A stretch of 64,000 nucleotides of DNA from Candidatus Mnemosynella biddleae (lineage in GTDB: Archaea; Halobacteriota; Archaeoglobi; Mnemosynellales; Mnemosynellaceae), in contig MTMI02000009.1 of NCBI GenBank assembly GCA_002011165.2, positions 62,001-126,000 of the forward strand. The letters are read 5' to 3'. Position numbers and translations under genes: made by a program. Positions 53,570 to 60,878 of this stretch are shown here, piece by piece. The first letter of the stretch is position 1, and each line of letters opens with the position of its first letter. The notes beneath the pieces are model-generated. The model had not been told where the DNA came from. It made no database searches and saw only the letters and a list, made by a program, of their open reading frames with translations.

Positions 53570-53989
53570 TTAAATAAAGAGGTTTATTTGAGACTCCTTA
53601 GCATGAGATAGATATTCGACAGCACCAACGTATCCATCCACTTCAACAAGATCTTCTTTGGATATCCCCATCACATCCATGGTCATGCTACAAGCGAGCA
53701 TTTTGACTCCAAGCTCTCTGGCATCTCTGAAAAGAGCTTCCAAACTCATCACATTGGCATCCTCCATATTCTTTTGCATCATCATCTTTCCGAGACCGAA
53801 CATGTTCATCTTAGATAGAGGTGCTTTCTGTAGTCCCCCTTTCTTCAAGAGATTCAAGCCCCAGAACGTGAAGAACATAGTCACATCCATATCCATTGCT
53901 GCTGCGGAAGAAGCGAGAATGAAGGCAGCGTAAGCTTTGTCCATATCTCCGCTGAAAACTATTATCGTCATCTTTTTCTTTTCACTCAC
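53570..53989 (-). CDS. DsrE/DsrF/DrsH-like sulfur carrier (DsrE2/DsrE3 type)
   Basis: A 139-residue protein of the peroxiredoxin-like DsrE fold: MTIIVFSGDMDKAYAAFILA, MDMDVTMFFTFWGLNLLKK, a Met-rich loop (LGKMMMQKNM), and VKMLACSMTMDVMGISKED, in which the Cys in LACSMT is the expected sulfur-carrying residue. DsrE2/3 proteins pass persulfide sulfur together with TusA, whose gene lies 13 bases upstream. The start ATG is ambiguous only by a few residues (MSEKKKM). Confidence 0.88.
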   Translation of the reverse strand: MSEKKKMTIIVFSGDMDKAYAAFILASSAAAMDMDVTMFFTFWGLNLLKKGGLQKAPLSKMNMFGLGKMMMQKNMEDANVMSLEALFRDARELGVKMLACSMTMDVMGISKEDLVEVDGYVGAVEYLSHAKESQINLFI

Positions 53990-54002
53990 CTATCATCACC
54001 TT

Positions 54003-54233
54003 TCAAGCTTTCTTTATCTTTATCACCCAGTTGTTCGGCTCTCCTTCAACCTCACATTCATGCCCACTTTCTTTCATCGCCTTTGGAATTTCAGTGAAAG
54101 ACTCTGGATGGTCCCCTATCACTTCAACAATCTCTCCAGATTGAATTTTTCTCAATGCTTTCTTAGCCTCGACAAGCGGTTGTGGGCAGTTCATTCCTCT
54201 TGTATCCACTTTAATTTTCACCAATTTCCTCAC
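54003..54233 (-). CDS. tusA: TusA/SirA-like sulfurtransferase
   Basis: A 76-residue TusA: VDTRGMNCPQPLVEAKKAL contains the CPxP sulfur-carrier motif, followed by GEIVEVIGDHPESFTEIPKA and NWVIKIKKA. It carries sulfane sulfur as a persulfide on the single N-terminal Cys and passes it between proteins. Encoded in the middle of four DsrE-like genes (three upstream, one downstream), with 4 bases to the preceding gene. Confidence 0.94.
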   Translation of the reverse strand: MRKLVKIKVDTRGMNCPQPLVEAKKALRKIQSGEIVEVIGDHPESFTEIPKAMKESGHECEVEGEPNNWVIKIKKA

Positions 54234-54237
54234 CTCC

Positions 54238-54588
54238 TCAAAAAGTTAATATCACATCATGAGATTCAATTAGCTCGAGATAACTCGAAATTAGCTCTAC
54301 ACCACTAATCAAGTCATTTTTTGTGAGACCTCTTGCTCTCATATCCTCTTCGCTCACGTAAACCTTTCCTCCGAGCTCAATGAAATCCTGAAGAAGATCA
54401 AGATTATTCGGTACTCCTATTTTAGAGGGATCTTGATTTTTGTGGGCGACATAAACCCCATTATCTCTGAGGACAATCGAAATATCCATATCTCGCGCTA
54501 AAATCGCATTTCCGAGAGCTATTGCTGCAAACGCGTCTTCATGACCGTAAGGTCCTATAGTTAAACAAAGAAGGATTGAGTTATTCAT
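54238..54588 (-). CDS. DsrE/DsrF-like protein lacking the carrier cysteine
   Basis: A 116-residue DsrE fold: NSILLCLTIGPYGHEDAFAA, MDISIVLRDNGVYVAHKNQ, and VYVSEEDMRARGLTKNDLIS. At the position where the two neighbouring paralogues have Cys (VCGASAQARG and ACERCSSARG) this one has Ser (VSEEDMRARG). It may therefore be a structural subunit of a heteromeric DsrEF-type complex. It lies 6 bases downstream of the next DsrE gene. Confidence 0.88.
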   Translation of the reverse strand: MNNSILLCLTIGPYGHEDAFAAIALGNAILARDMDISIVLRDNGVYVAHKNQDPSKIGVPNNLDLLQDFIELGGKVYVSEEDMRARGLTKNDLISGVELISSYLELIESHDVILTF

Positions 54589-54594
54589 TTTTCA

Positions 54595-54963
54595 TCACCC
54601 CAAAATAGGAAGGACCTTATCACATTCCTTCAGCATCTGTACGAAATCGTAGAGAGATGTTATCTTTCCCCCATTCACAATGTCCTCTTCATTTATACCC
54701 CTCGCAGAAGAGCATCTCTCGCAAGCTCTGACGTCAGCACCAAGAGATATTGCACCTTCAAGCTCTTTTCCCACGTTTGGAAAAACTTTTGGAGACTGTC
54801 TTGCATGCTGAACCCACACACCATCCATATATAAGAACATCTTCACATCGTATCCTTTTTCCATCGCTTTTTTGGCTATTCCAACCCCTATATCAGCATA
54901 CTCAGAAGCATAAGGACCTCTGCAAAGAAGAATTGCTAGAGATTTTTTCTTCAATTCCTCCAC
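54595..54963 (-). CDS. DsrE-like sulfur carrier with CxxC
   Basis: A 122-residue DsrE fold: SLAILLCRGPYASEYADIGV, GYDVKMFLYMDGVWVQHARQ, and ADVRACERCSSARGINEED. Two cysteines (CERC) lie at the family's active position, so it can hold a persulfide and possibly resolve it as a disulfide. A further Cys near the C-terminus is in MLKECDKVL. Four bases separate it from the upstream DsrE gene. Confidence 0.88.
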   Translation of the reverse strand: MEELKKKSLAILLCRGPYASEYADIGVGIAKKAMEKGYDVKMFLYMDGVWVQHARQSPKVFPNVGKELEGAISLGADVRACERCSSARGINEEDIVNGGKITSLYDFVQMLKECDKVLPILG

Positions 54964-54967
54964 CTCC

Positions 54968-55300
54968 TCAGCAAACCACCACTTTATCCCATTTCTCCAT
55001 AACGAGATCTACGAGGTCTCCGTATGAATCCTCGGAGAGAACAAACCCCTCAAGAGTCTCTTCAGTTATTCCCCTTGCCTGTGCACTTGCTCCACAAACG
55101 TAGATATTTCCTCCGTTTCTGATCTCCCTTAGAAGTGCTTTAATTTCTTTGTCCTGAATCTTTGAAAGCCACACGCCATCTGAGATTAAGAAGAGATCTA
55201 CGGAATTTCCCTTTTTAAGTGCTAATGAGGCTGTTTGAAGAACTGTCTCTACTTTTCTGGACCCTAGCGGAGATTTTACAAGAATAATTCCGAGCTTCAT
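54968..55300 (-). CDS. DsrE-like sulfur carrier, first gene of the cluster
   Basis: A 110-residue DsrE fold: MKLGIILVKSPLGSRKVETV, NSVDLFLISDGVWLSKIQD, and GGNIYVCGASAQARGITEE with the carrier Cys. It ends in VVVC. The GDGVW-type loop is shared with the next gene, so the three small DsrE paralogues arose by duplication. CGGGTGAAAG precedes the ATG; the promoter is shared with the divergent thioredoxin gene. Confidence 0.88.
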   Translation of the reverse strand: MKLGIILVKSPLGSRKVETVLQTASLALKKGNSVDLFLISDGVWLSKIQDKEIKALLREIRNGGNIYVCGASAQARGITEETLEGFVLSEDSYGDLVDLVMEKWDKVVVC

Positions 55301-55336
55301 TCTTTCACCCGAATAATAGTGATGTTTTCCGACTAC

Positions 55337-55382
55337 TTAAAGTTTTGCATGGTTTTGTAAATATTATACAAAACTTTAAATA
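55337..55382. promoter_or_regulatory. Divergent promoter region with mirrored core elements (dsrE cluster / thioredoxin)
   Basis: TTAAAGTTTTG (55337-55347) is matched by its exact reverse complement CAAAACTTTAA (55369-55379), so both strands carry the same CAAAACTTTAA box as BRE/TATA. Between them GTTTTGTA (55352-55359) and TACAAAAC (55367-55374) form a further 8-base inverted repeat. Initiation about 25 bases out on each side fits the dsrE ATG (55300) and the thioredoxin start. The symmetry would let one regulator or one TBP/TFB occupancy pattern set both genes. Confidence 0.6.
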
Positions 55383-55404
55383 GATTAAATTAAGTAAATA
55401 AAAA

Positions 55405-55425
55405 TGACACCTTGAAGAGGTGTCA
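55405..55425 (+). promoter_or_regulatory. Perfect inverted repeat over the thioredoxin ribosome-binding site
   Basis: TGACACCT, five-base loop TGAAG, AGGTGTCA: an 8-bp stem. The AGGTG in the 3' arm is the Shine-Dalgarno sequence for ATG 55429. The predicted transcription start (about 25 bases after the TATA at 55374-55382) falls at the base of the hairpin. It may be an RNA structure that hides the ribosome-binding site or a DNA operator at the transcription start. Confidence 0.65.
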
Positions 55426-55428
55426 GAA

Positions 55429-55833
55429 ATGGATGAAGAAATAGAAAGAATAAAAGAGAAGAAAATCAAAGAAATGATTAAAAGAATGGAAAAAAGAGGA
55501 GGTGAAATGATGAGTGAGCCAATAAAAGTGACAGATGAAAATTTTGAAGAAGTTATTAGTAAATATGATCTTGTGGTTATAGACTGCTGGGCTCCATGGT
55601 GCATGCCATGCAGGATGATTTCTCCTATCATAGATGAGCTTGCAAAAGATTATGCTGGAAAAGTTGTCTTTGGAAAACTGAACACTGATGAGAACAAAGA
55701 AACAGTGATGAAATTCGGAATCATGAGCATTCCAACTCTGTTGATCTTCAAGAAAGGAAAGCTTGTTGACAAAATAATAGGAGCTGTGCCCAGACAGTTC
55801 ATAGAGGCGAAACTCTCCGCTTATATAGACTGA
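55429..55833 (+). CDS. Thioredoxin
   Basis: A thioredoxin with the active site DCWAPWCMPCRMISP, cis-Pro MSIPTLLIFKKG and GAVPRQFIE. From ATG 55429 it is 134 residues with a 26-residue charged N-terminal helix (DEEIERIKEKKIKEMIKRME). From the in-frame ATG at 55507, preceded by a strong GGAGGTGA, it would be a canonical 108 residues. Both starts look usable. It reduces protein disulfides and could also regenerate persulfide carriers encoded divergently. Convergent with the mfnF gene, overlapping by 13 bases. Confidence 0.95.
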   Translation: MDEEIERIKEKKIKEMIKRMEKRGGEMMSEPIKVTDENFEEVISKYDLVVIDCWAPWCMPCRMISPIIDELAKDYAGKVVFGKLNTDENKETVMKFGIMSIPTLLIFKKGKLVDKIIGAVPRQFIEAKLSAYID

Positions 55834-56786
55834 GAGTTTCCCTCTTTTTTCATCAAATTAGCAACAGCAAAGGCGGGGAAGAGATTCGAGATCTGCTTTC
55901 CATAAATTTTCGATGCTGAAATGAATTCCAGATCGATTCTCTCACAAGCTTCTATCAAAAGGAATTCTCCAATTCCACATCCGAAAACCGAGGACAAGTT
56001 ATGAAGATTAGCTAAATAACGTATAGCTTCTTCTATTTCTGCTATCTGAGCTTCTCGAACTCTTCTACAGAAATCCAAGATTATTTCCTCTTCAATTTCC
56101 TCGAGATCGGCGCAGAACATTCGGGAAAGTCTTCTGAGAGAGTCTTTCCTTTTTTTACCTCTTCCATCTGGGGTCTCGCACAGATACTCCTCCTCTTTCA
56201 GCTCTCCAAGAACTATGTAAACATCTCCAAGTGATGCAAAATACTCGGATGCAACTCTAATTTTCCTCCCTTTAAACTCGAAAAATGGTAAAACAGATGA
56301 TACCGGTGTTCTGACGACTCCAAAATACAGCAACTCAGAGTTCATAATCCTTTCGAGGTCCCTCAAATGAGCTTTGATCTCTCCATGGACAATCGGAATT
56401 AAATCAGTAGTGGTACTTCCCACATCCGCAAAAATAACATCCGAAAATTCTAAAGAAACAAACTTGGCTGAAGCGAGCCAATTAGAGGCATCAAGAAGTG
56501 GTGAAGGTGACTCGTGAAAATTTGCATCCAGACCGAAGAACTTTGCAGAAGGAAATCTTTTCTTTATCTCTCCAAATATCCATTTAATTCCTTCGAATTT
56601 CGTTGGAAAAATATCCGAGAGTTCTCCCGTCATTACAACTGCAAGCTCCACTCCTTTCGGGATTTCCTTGAGAGGTTTTTCAAGAGATTTATTCTTCCAC
56701 AAAGGGTTGTAAAAGATTCTACAGAATTCTCCTTTTTCGTCACAGATCTTTGTATTCGCTCCTCCGATATCCAAACCAAAGATCAA
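55821..56786 (-). CDS. mfnF: MfnF-like (COG1548) sugar-kinase-fold enzyme of methanofuran biosynthesis
   Basis: A 321-residue ASKHA/hydantoinase-fold protein: IFGLDIGGANTKI (phosphate loop), VVMTGELSDIFPTKFEGI, FADVGSTTTDLIPIVHGEI, ELLYFGVVRTPVSSVLPFF, ASEYFASLGDVYIVLG and a C-terminal FGCGIGEFLL. The family (H4MPT-linked C1 transfer protein, MfnF) joins the aminomethylfuran and tyramine-glutamate parts of methanofuran. Presence implies an organism with methanofuran/tetrahydromethanopterin C1 chemistry, in line with the cdh operon. It overlaps the upstream MBL gene by ATGA. Confidence 0.85.
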   Translation of the reverse strand: MIFGLDIGGANTKICDEKGEFCRIFYNPLWKNKSLEKPLKEIPKGVELAVVMTGELSDIFPTKFEGIKWIFGEIKKRFPSAKFFGLDANFHESPSPLLDASNWLASAKFVSLEFSDVIFADVGSTTTDLIPIVHGEIKAHLRDLERIMNSELLYFGVVRTPVSSVLPFFEFKGRKIRVASEYFASLGDVYIVLGELKEEEYLCETPDGRGKKRKDSLRRLSRMFCADLEEIEEEIILDFCRRVREAQIAEIEEAIRYLANLHNLSSVFGCGIGEFLLIEACERIDLEFISASKIYGKQISNLFPAFAVANLMKKEGNSQSI

Positions 56787-57523
56787 AGTTCAATCACCAT
56801 CTGATCGTATCCCAAAGGATAAATTTCCGATGCTTCATCATGAGGAAGATAAAGATGGCTCAAATGGGTTAAAATAGTTTTTTTAGCTCCGATTTCTTTG
56901 GAGAGTTCCATAGCTTCTTCTGCATTCATATGCTTCTTAACTTTGTACTCTGGAGGAACTATCGCATCCACTATGAAGACATCTGGATTTTTTATGAGCT
57001 TGAGAGATTCATCAGGAATCTTTTTGTTCGTATCTCCGCTGATCACAAGCTTTTTTCCATTCCATTCAACAATGATTCCACAGGGAGTTCCAATACAATA
57101 ATGAGTGACGGGAAAGAGGGTAAAATTGACTTCTCCAATCCTGAAAGGTTTTAAGAGCTCCACATCATGCCTCACATAGCTCATGAAGTGGAGATAATGA
57201 AGAATGTAATCTAGTGTTTTCTTCTCTCCGTAGACATCAACATTGTTCTGAACTCTATAGAAATCACCAAACCCCGCATAATGATCATAATGGCTGTGAG
57301 TCCATATAACCGCATCCACATGAGATACTCCATTCCTTATGAGTTGCCATCTGAGATCTGGAGATGTATCCACCAGCACAACCCTCCCGCTGTATTCAAG
57401 CATAATGGAAAATCTCGTTCTTCTGGTTCTTCCACCCCCTAATGCCTCTCTGCAAGTTCTGCAATTACATCCTATTTTCGGAGTTCCCACAGAGTCTCCC
57501 GTGCCGAGGAGTGTAATCTTCAT
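56783..57523 (-). CDS. Metallo-beta-lactamase fold hydrolase (PhnP-like)
   Basis: A 246-residue MBL protein: MKITLLGTGDSVGTPKIG, GCNCRTCREALGG (an extra Zn-site Cys cluster typical of PhnP relatives), VVLVDTSPDLRWQLI, the HxHxDH motif WTHSHYDHYAGFGDFY, CIGTPCGIIV, VISGDTNKKIPDE and TILTHLSHLYLPHDE. PhnP-type enzymes cleave cyclic phosphodiesters; the substrate here is unknown. It overlaps both neighbours by 4 bases, in an operon with the AAA ATPase and mfnF. Confidence 0.9.
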   Translation of the reverse strand: MKITLLGTGDSVGTPKIGCNCRTCREALGGGRTRRTRFSIMLEYSGRVVLVDTSPDLRWQLIRNGVSHVDAVIWTHSHYDHYAGFGDFYRVQNNVDVYGEKKTLDYILHYLHFMSYVRHDVELLKPFRIGEVNFTLFPVTHYCIGTPCGIIVEWNGKKLVISGDTNKKIPDESLKLIKNPDVFIVDAIVPPEYKVKKHMNAEEAMELSKEIGAKKTILTHLSHLYLPHDEASEIYPLGYDQMVIEL

Positions 57524-58773
57524 TCAAACTTCTCCCTGAGGTTTTCCCTTTCAGAGAGTTTTGAAATAGCGTCGAGAAAATCACCCATTTCCGGTTTTCT
57601 TCGACCCGTGGTAAGAGCATTGAGAACTGCATCTCTTACTATCATCTTCAAATCACTTCCCGAAAATCCTTCTGTCTTCTCAGCAAGAACCTCAACATCA
57701 TATTCTCCAATATTCCTGAGAAGATATCTGAGGATTCTCTTTCTCATTTCTTCATCGGGAAGTGGAAACTCAACAACTTCGTCGAATCTTCTCCAAACTG
57801 CCTTATCCAGAAGATCTGGATGATTGGTTGCAGCTATGAGAAGTACACCATCTTCAACAAGTGAGATCTCATCGACTGCCTTCAGAAGAGTGTTAACCGC
57901 TCTTTTAAGTGCAGCATGCTCATCAGACGTTCTTCTTTTAGCTATGTAATCAAACTCATCTATAAAGAGGATGCATGGAGCAAGCTTTTTGGCCAAAGAG
58001 AAAATCCGATCTATGTTTCTCGAAGTTTCTCCAAGATACTCGCTTACAATCATCGATAAACGTGCTTCAAGTATTGGAATTTTAAACCTCTTGGATAAAT
58101 TTCTCGCCATCGTTGTTTTTCCAGTTCCAGGCGGGCCTATAAAGAGCATCTTACCAACATCTTTAACTCCGATCTCTCTGAGAAAATCTCTCTGTTCCAT
58201 GGCCTTTGCAATCTTTTCAATCCTTTTTTCCTGATCTTCGCTAAGAATTATTTCATCAACCCTCTCTTCGATTTCCTCCGGTGAGAATATCACGAGCAAG
58301 TTCATCGCAATTTCTTCTTCCTTGCTCAACCTCTCAAGAAGAGATTTCACCCATTCAACATCACTTTCTTTCGGTGGATTTTTGCTTCTAACTTCTTCAT
58401 AAGAGATCTTCACAGAGTCATAGCTCTGATAGAAGTAAGCAAGCGCAGGATTTTCTTTGATTCTTTCTATTCCCCTTTTCAGAAACCACTCTGCAGCAAT
58501 CCGCAGATCTGTGAGTTTAATTTCTCTTCCGAGCTCGTCAGAAGTCACAAACGGAATATTCTTGAGAGCTCTTTCTGCTTCCTCTCCAAAGAGTCGAATT
58601 AAATCTGCTTTCCTAACAACAACGGGTCTTCGAACTCCTCCAAGAGAGAGATCCCAATAGTGTTTCCTGAATCTCCTCGGAAGATCACTCTCATCAAGCT
58701 TTTCATTCTCATTGTATATCTCTGCAGTGAGTAAGAGTTCAACTATCTTAACTTTTATTTCTTCGGCCTCCAT
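57520..58773 (-). CDS. AAA+ ATPase with one classical AAA domain
   Basis: A 417-residue protein. Residues 1-170 form a mostly helical domain without recognisable motif (a MEAEEIKVKIVELLLTAEIY start). The AAA domain has Walker A LFIGPPGTGKTTMARNL near residue 212, pore-loop-like SEYLGETSRN, Walker B CILFIDEFDYIAKR near 270, sensor 1 LLIAATNHPDLLD, arginine finger VWRRFDEVVEFPLP and the sensor-2 lid GFSGSDLKMIVRDAVLNAL. Similar to the proteasome/CDC48/spastin class, but no partner protein or role is known to me. A TATA-like TCTTTATTTT lies upstream. Confidence 0.85.
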   Translation of the reverse strand: MEAEEIKVKIVELLLTAEIYNENEKLDESDLPRRFRKHYWDLSLGGVRRPVVVRKADLIRLFGEEAERALKNIPFVTSDELGREIKLTDLRIAAEWFLKRGIERIKENPALAYFYQSYDSVKISYEEVRSKNPPKESDVEWVKSLLERLSKEEEIAMNLLVIFSPEEIEERVDEIILSEDQEKRIEKIAKAMEQRDFLREIGVKDVGKMLFIGPPGTGKTTMARNLSKRFKIPILEARLSMIVSEYLGETSRNIDRIFSLAKKLAPCILFIDEFDYIAKRRTSDEHAALKRAVNTLLKAVDEISLVEDGVLLIAATNHPDLLDKAVWRRFDEVVEFPLPDEEMRKRILRYLLRNIGEYDVEVLAEKTEGFSGSDLKMIVRDAVLNALTTGRRKPEMGDFLDAISKLSERENLREKFE

Positions 58774-58816
58774 GATTCCACATACATTAAATTCTGATCC
58801 AAAATAAAGATTTTTG

Positions 58817-59692
58817 CTACTCGGTTATCACTTCACAACCATCTTTCTCGACTATCACAGTATGCTCAAATTGAGATATTAAACCGCCAGATATCTCTCT
58901 GAGAACGGGATAAGCTTCAAGGACTCTCGAAGCTTTCATCTGTTTCAAAAGAAAATCCAATCCCTCTCGTTGTATCCACCTCTTGCAGAACGGAAGACCA
59001 CTATAAATCCTCAGTTCTTCCAATAACTCTCTAGCCTTGGGATGCCTTAAGGGTCTTTCTGAAACAACTCTGTAAATCTCAACCCTTCCTGTCTCTGCAA
59101 CCTTTCCTGCCCCATTAGTTGCAAAAGGCTCTATTGCTATAACTTCCCCCTCCTGAAGCACGTGATTTGCCGTTCTTATGAATCTGTTTGGAACATGCGG
59201 AGGGGCATGAACGTCGTATCTTTGTAATCCGTGACCTCCAAGATTGACGACCGGTTGAAATCCCCGAGAAGTTATAGCTTCTTCTATTACTTTTCCTATT
59301 TCTCCCGTGGTCCTCCCACTTCTCACTGTACTGATAGCATCTTCGAGAGCTACTCTAGCAGCTTCTACGAGTTCTTCCTCGCCTTTTAGATCCACAGTTA
59401 CGGCTGCATCAGCTATGTAACCATCGATATGGACTCCGACATCTACTTTCACAATATGATCCTCGAAAACCCTCTGATCTCCTGAAGAGGGTGTATCGTG
59501 AGCTGCATCTTCATTTAAAGATATGTTACACGGAAAAGCGGGTTGAGCGCCTCTTTTCTTTATTTCACTCTCTATCCATTCCGCAACTTCAAAAAGTGAG
59601 ACTCCAAGAGATATCTTGGAGGGGATCCTTTTCAAAATATCGGAAAGAACTTTCCCTGCTTGGATGTATTTTTCCATTACATCTTCATTCAA
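58817..59692 (-). CDS. map: Methionine aminopeptidase, type II
   Basis: A 291-residue M24A peptidase. Metal ligands: VKVDVGVHIDGYIADAAVTV (two Asp), GHGLQRYDVHAPPHVPN (His), AIEPFATNG (Glu) and SQFEHTVIVEKDG (Glu). The inserted helical subdomain after residue 200 marks type II, as usual in archaea. Removes initiator Met from nascent proteins. Overlaps the M24B peptidase gene by 8 bases. Confidence 0.97.
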   Translation of the reverse strand: MNEDVMEKYIQAGKVLSDILKRIPSKISLGVSLFEVAEWIESEIKKRGAQPAFPCNISLNEDAAHDTPSSGDQRVFEDHIVKVDVGVHIDGYIADAAVTVDLKGEEELVEAARVALEDAISTVRSGRTTGEIGKVIEEAITSRGFQPVVNLGGHGLQRYDVHAPPHVPNRFIRTANHVLQEGEVIAIEPFATNGAGKVAETGRVEIYRVVSERPLRHPKARELLEELRIYSGLPFCKRWIQREGLDFLLKQMKASRVLEAYPVLREISGGLISQFEHTVIVEKDGCEVITE

Positions 59693-60779
59693 ATTTCCAC
59701 ACCTCCAGAATTTTCGGAACTCCTCCCTCGATAATTTTTACGCCATCCCTATGAACAACTGCAACATCTTCTACTCTAACTCCAAATCTTTTGGGGAAAT
59801 ATAATCCGGGTTCAACAGTTATAACATTTCCCCTTTCCAGAGTTTCATCATTTTCCGAGATCAGCGGTGGCTCATGAATCTCAAGACCTATTCCGTGCCC
59901 CGTGGAATGGATAAAACCAGTTGATTTCTTCACATCAGTTTCATAACCGTGATCAGAGAAGTAGTCTTTCACCGCACTGTGAAGTTCTCTACATGAGAGA
60001 CCCGAATGAATCATAGAGAGAGCAAGTTGCTGAGCGTTTAGAACATGATCATAAGCTTCTCTCAACTCCTGAGCGGGTTCTCCTACCACAAAAGTTCTTG
60101 ATAGATCTCCGTGATATCTGAAGAGTGTATGCTTCGGAAAAATATCTACAACTATACTCTCCCCACTCTTTATCTCACCTTCACCACGATGATGAGGAAT
60201 TGCGGTTTGCGTTCCAGAGGAGATAATCATCATCTCACATGAGGAGGAGAGGGATATAAGCTTTAAACTAACTAGAGTTTTGAGTCTCTCGGACGTGAGA
60301 GGAAAATCTCCATAATAAAGTATTCCCCCCTTTTCTTTCGACTTTTTCAGAATTCTGAGGACCATTTTCATAGCTTCTCCGGCAATTCTTTGAGAGATAG
60401 AGATTTTCTTCACCTCCTCTGGGTTTTTAATCCTTCTCTGAGGAACGATATCTGAAATAACTTTCAATTTCATTCCCTCACTTTTTAATCTCTCAGCAAT
60501 CGAAAGAGGAAAATAAGGAGGAACGGAGATATTCTTCAATTCTCTTTTCTTCAGAATTTCAACCAAAGCTTCTTCAATTTTCTTCCCGTAATCTTGGAGA
60601 GATTCCACTGAGACCTTAGACTCCCTTTTGGCTCTTTCGAATTCCATAGAAGAGACGAAGATCGTGGGAGAAGGGGCGCTCAAATACACGAAATCATCCT
60701 CAGAGAGGAAGTTTGAGAGATAGAAAAGGTCTACACAATTAACTGAATTTCCCACTATAAGAACGGTCTCATTTTTCAT
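59685..60779 (-). CDS. M24B (Xaa-Pro-type) metallopeptidase
   Basis: A 364-residue pita-bread peptidase. N-terminal creatinase-like domain of about 135 residues, then the catalytic domain: IVVDIFPKHTLFRYHGDLSR (two Asp), HSTGHGIGLEIHEPPLI (His), NVITVEPGLYFPKRFGVRVED (two Glu). All five metal ligands are intact. Probably an Xaa-Pro dipeptidase or aminopeptidase. Tandem with methionine aminopeptidase of the same fold, co-translated; the pair is well suited to processing N-terminal Met and following residues. Confidence 0.92.
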   Translation of the reverse strand: MKNETVLIVGNSVNCVDLFYLSNFLSEDDFVYLSAPSPTIFVSSMEFERAKRESKVSVESLQDYGKKIEEALVEILKKRELKNISVPPYFPLSIAERLKSEGMKLKVISDIVPQRRIKNPEEVKKISISQRIAGEAMKMVLRILKKSKEKGGILYYGDFPLTSERLKTLVSLKLISLSSSCEMMIISSGTQTAIPHHRGEGEIKSGESIVVDIFPKHTLFRYHGDLSRTFVVGEPAQELREAYDHVLNAQQLALSMIHSGLSCRELHSAVKDYFSDHGYETDVKKSTGFIHSTGHGIGLEIHEPPLISENDETLERGNVITVEPGLYFPKRFGVRVEDVAVVHRDGVKIIEGGVPKILEVWKFE

Positions 60780-60878
60780 TATCAGGAATAAAATGTTTAA
60801 AGTCCTATATTATCCTTTTGAGAAGCATGAAAAATAGAAAGATTTTAAGAGAGGAAATCAATACTAAGAGAGAAGACT

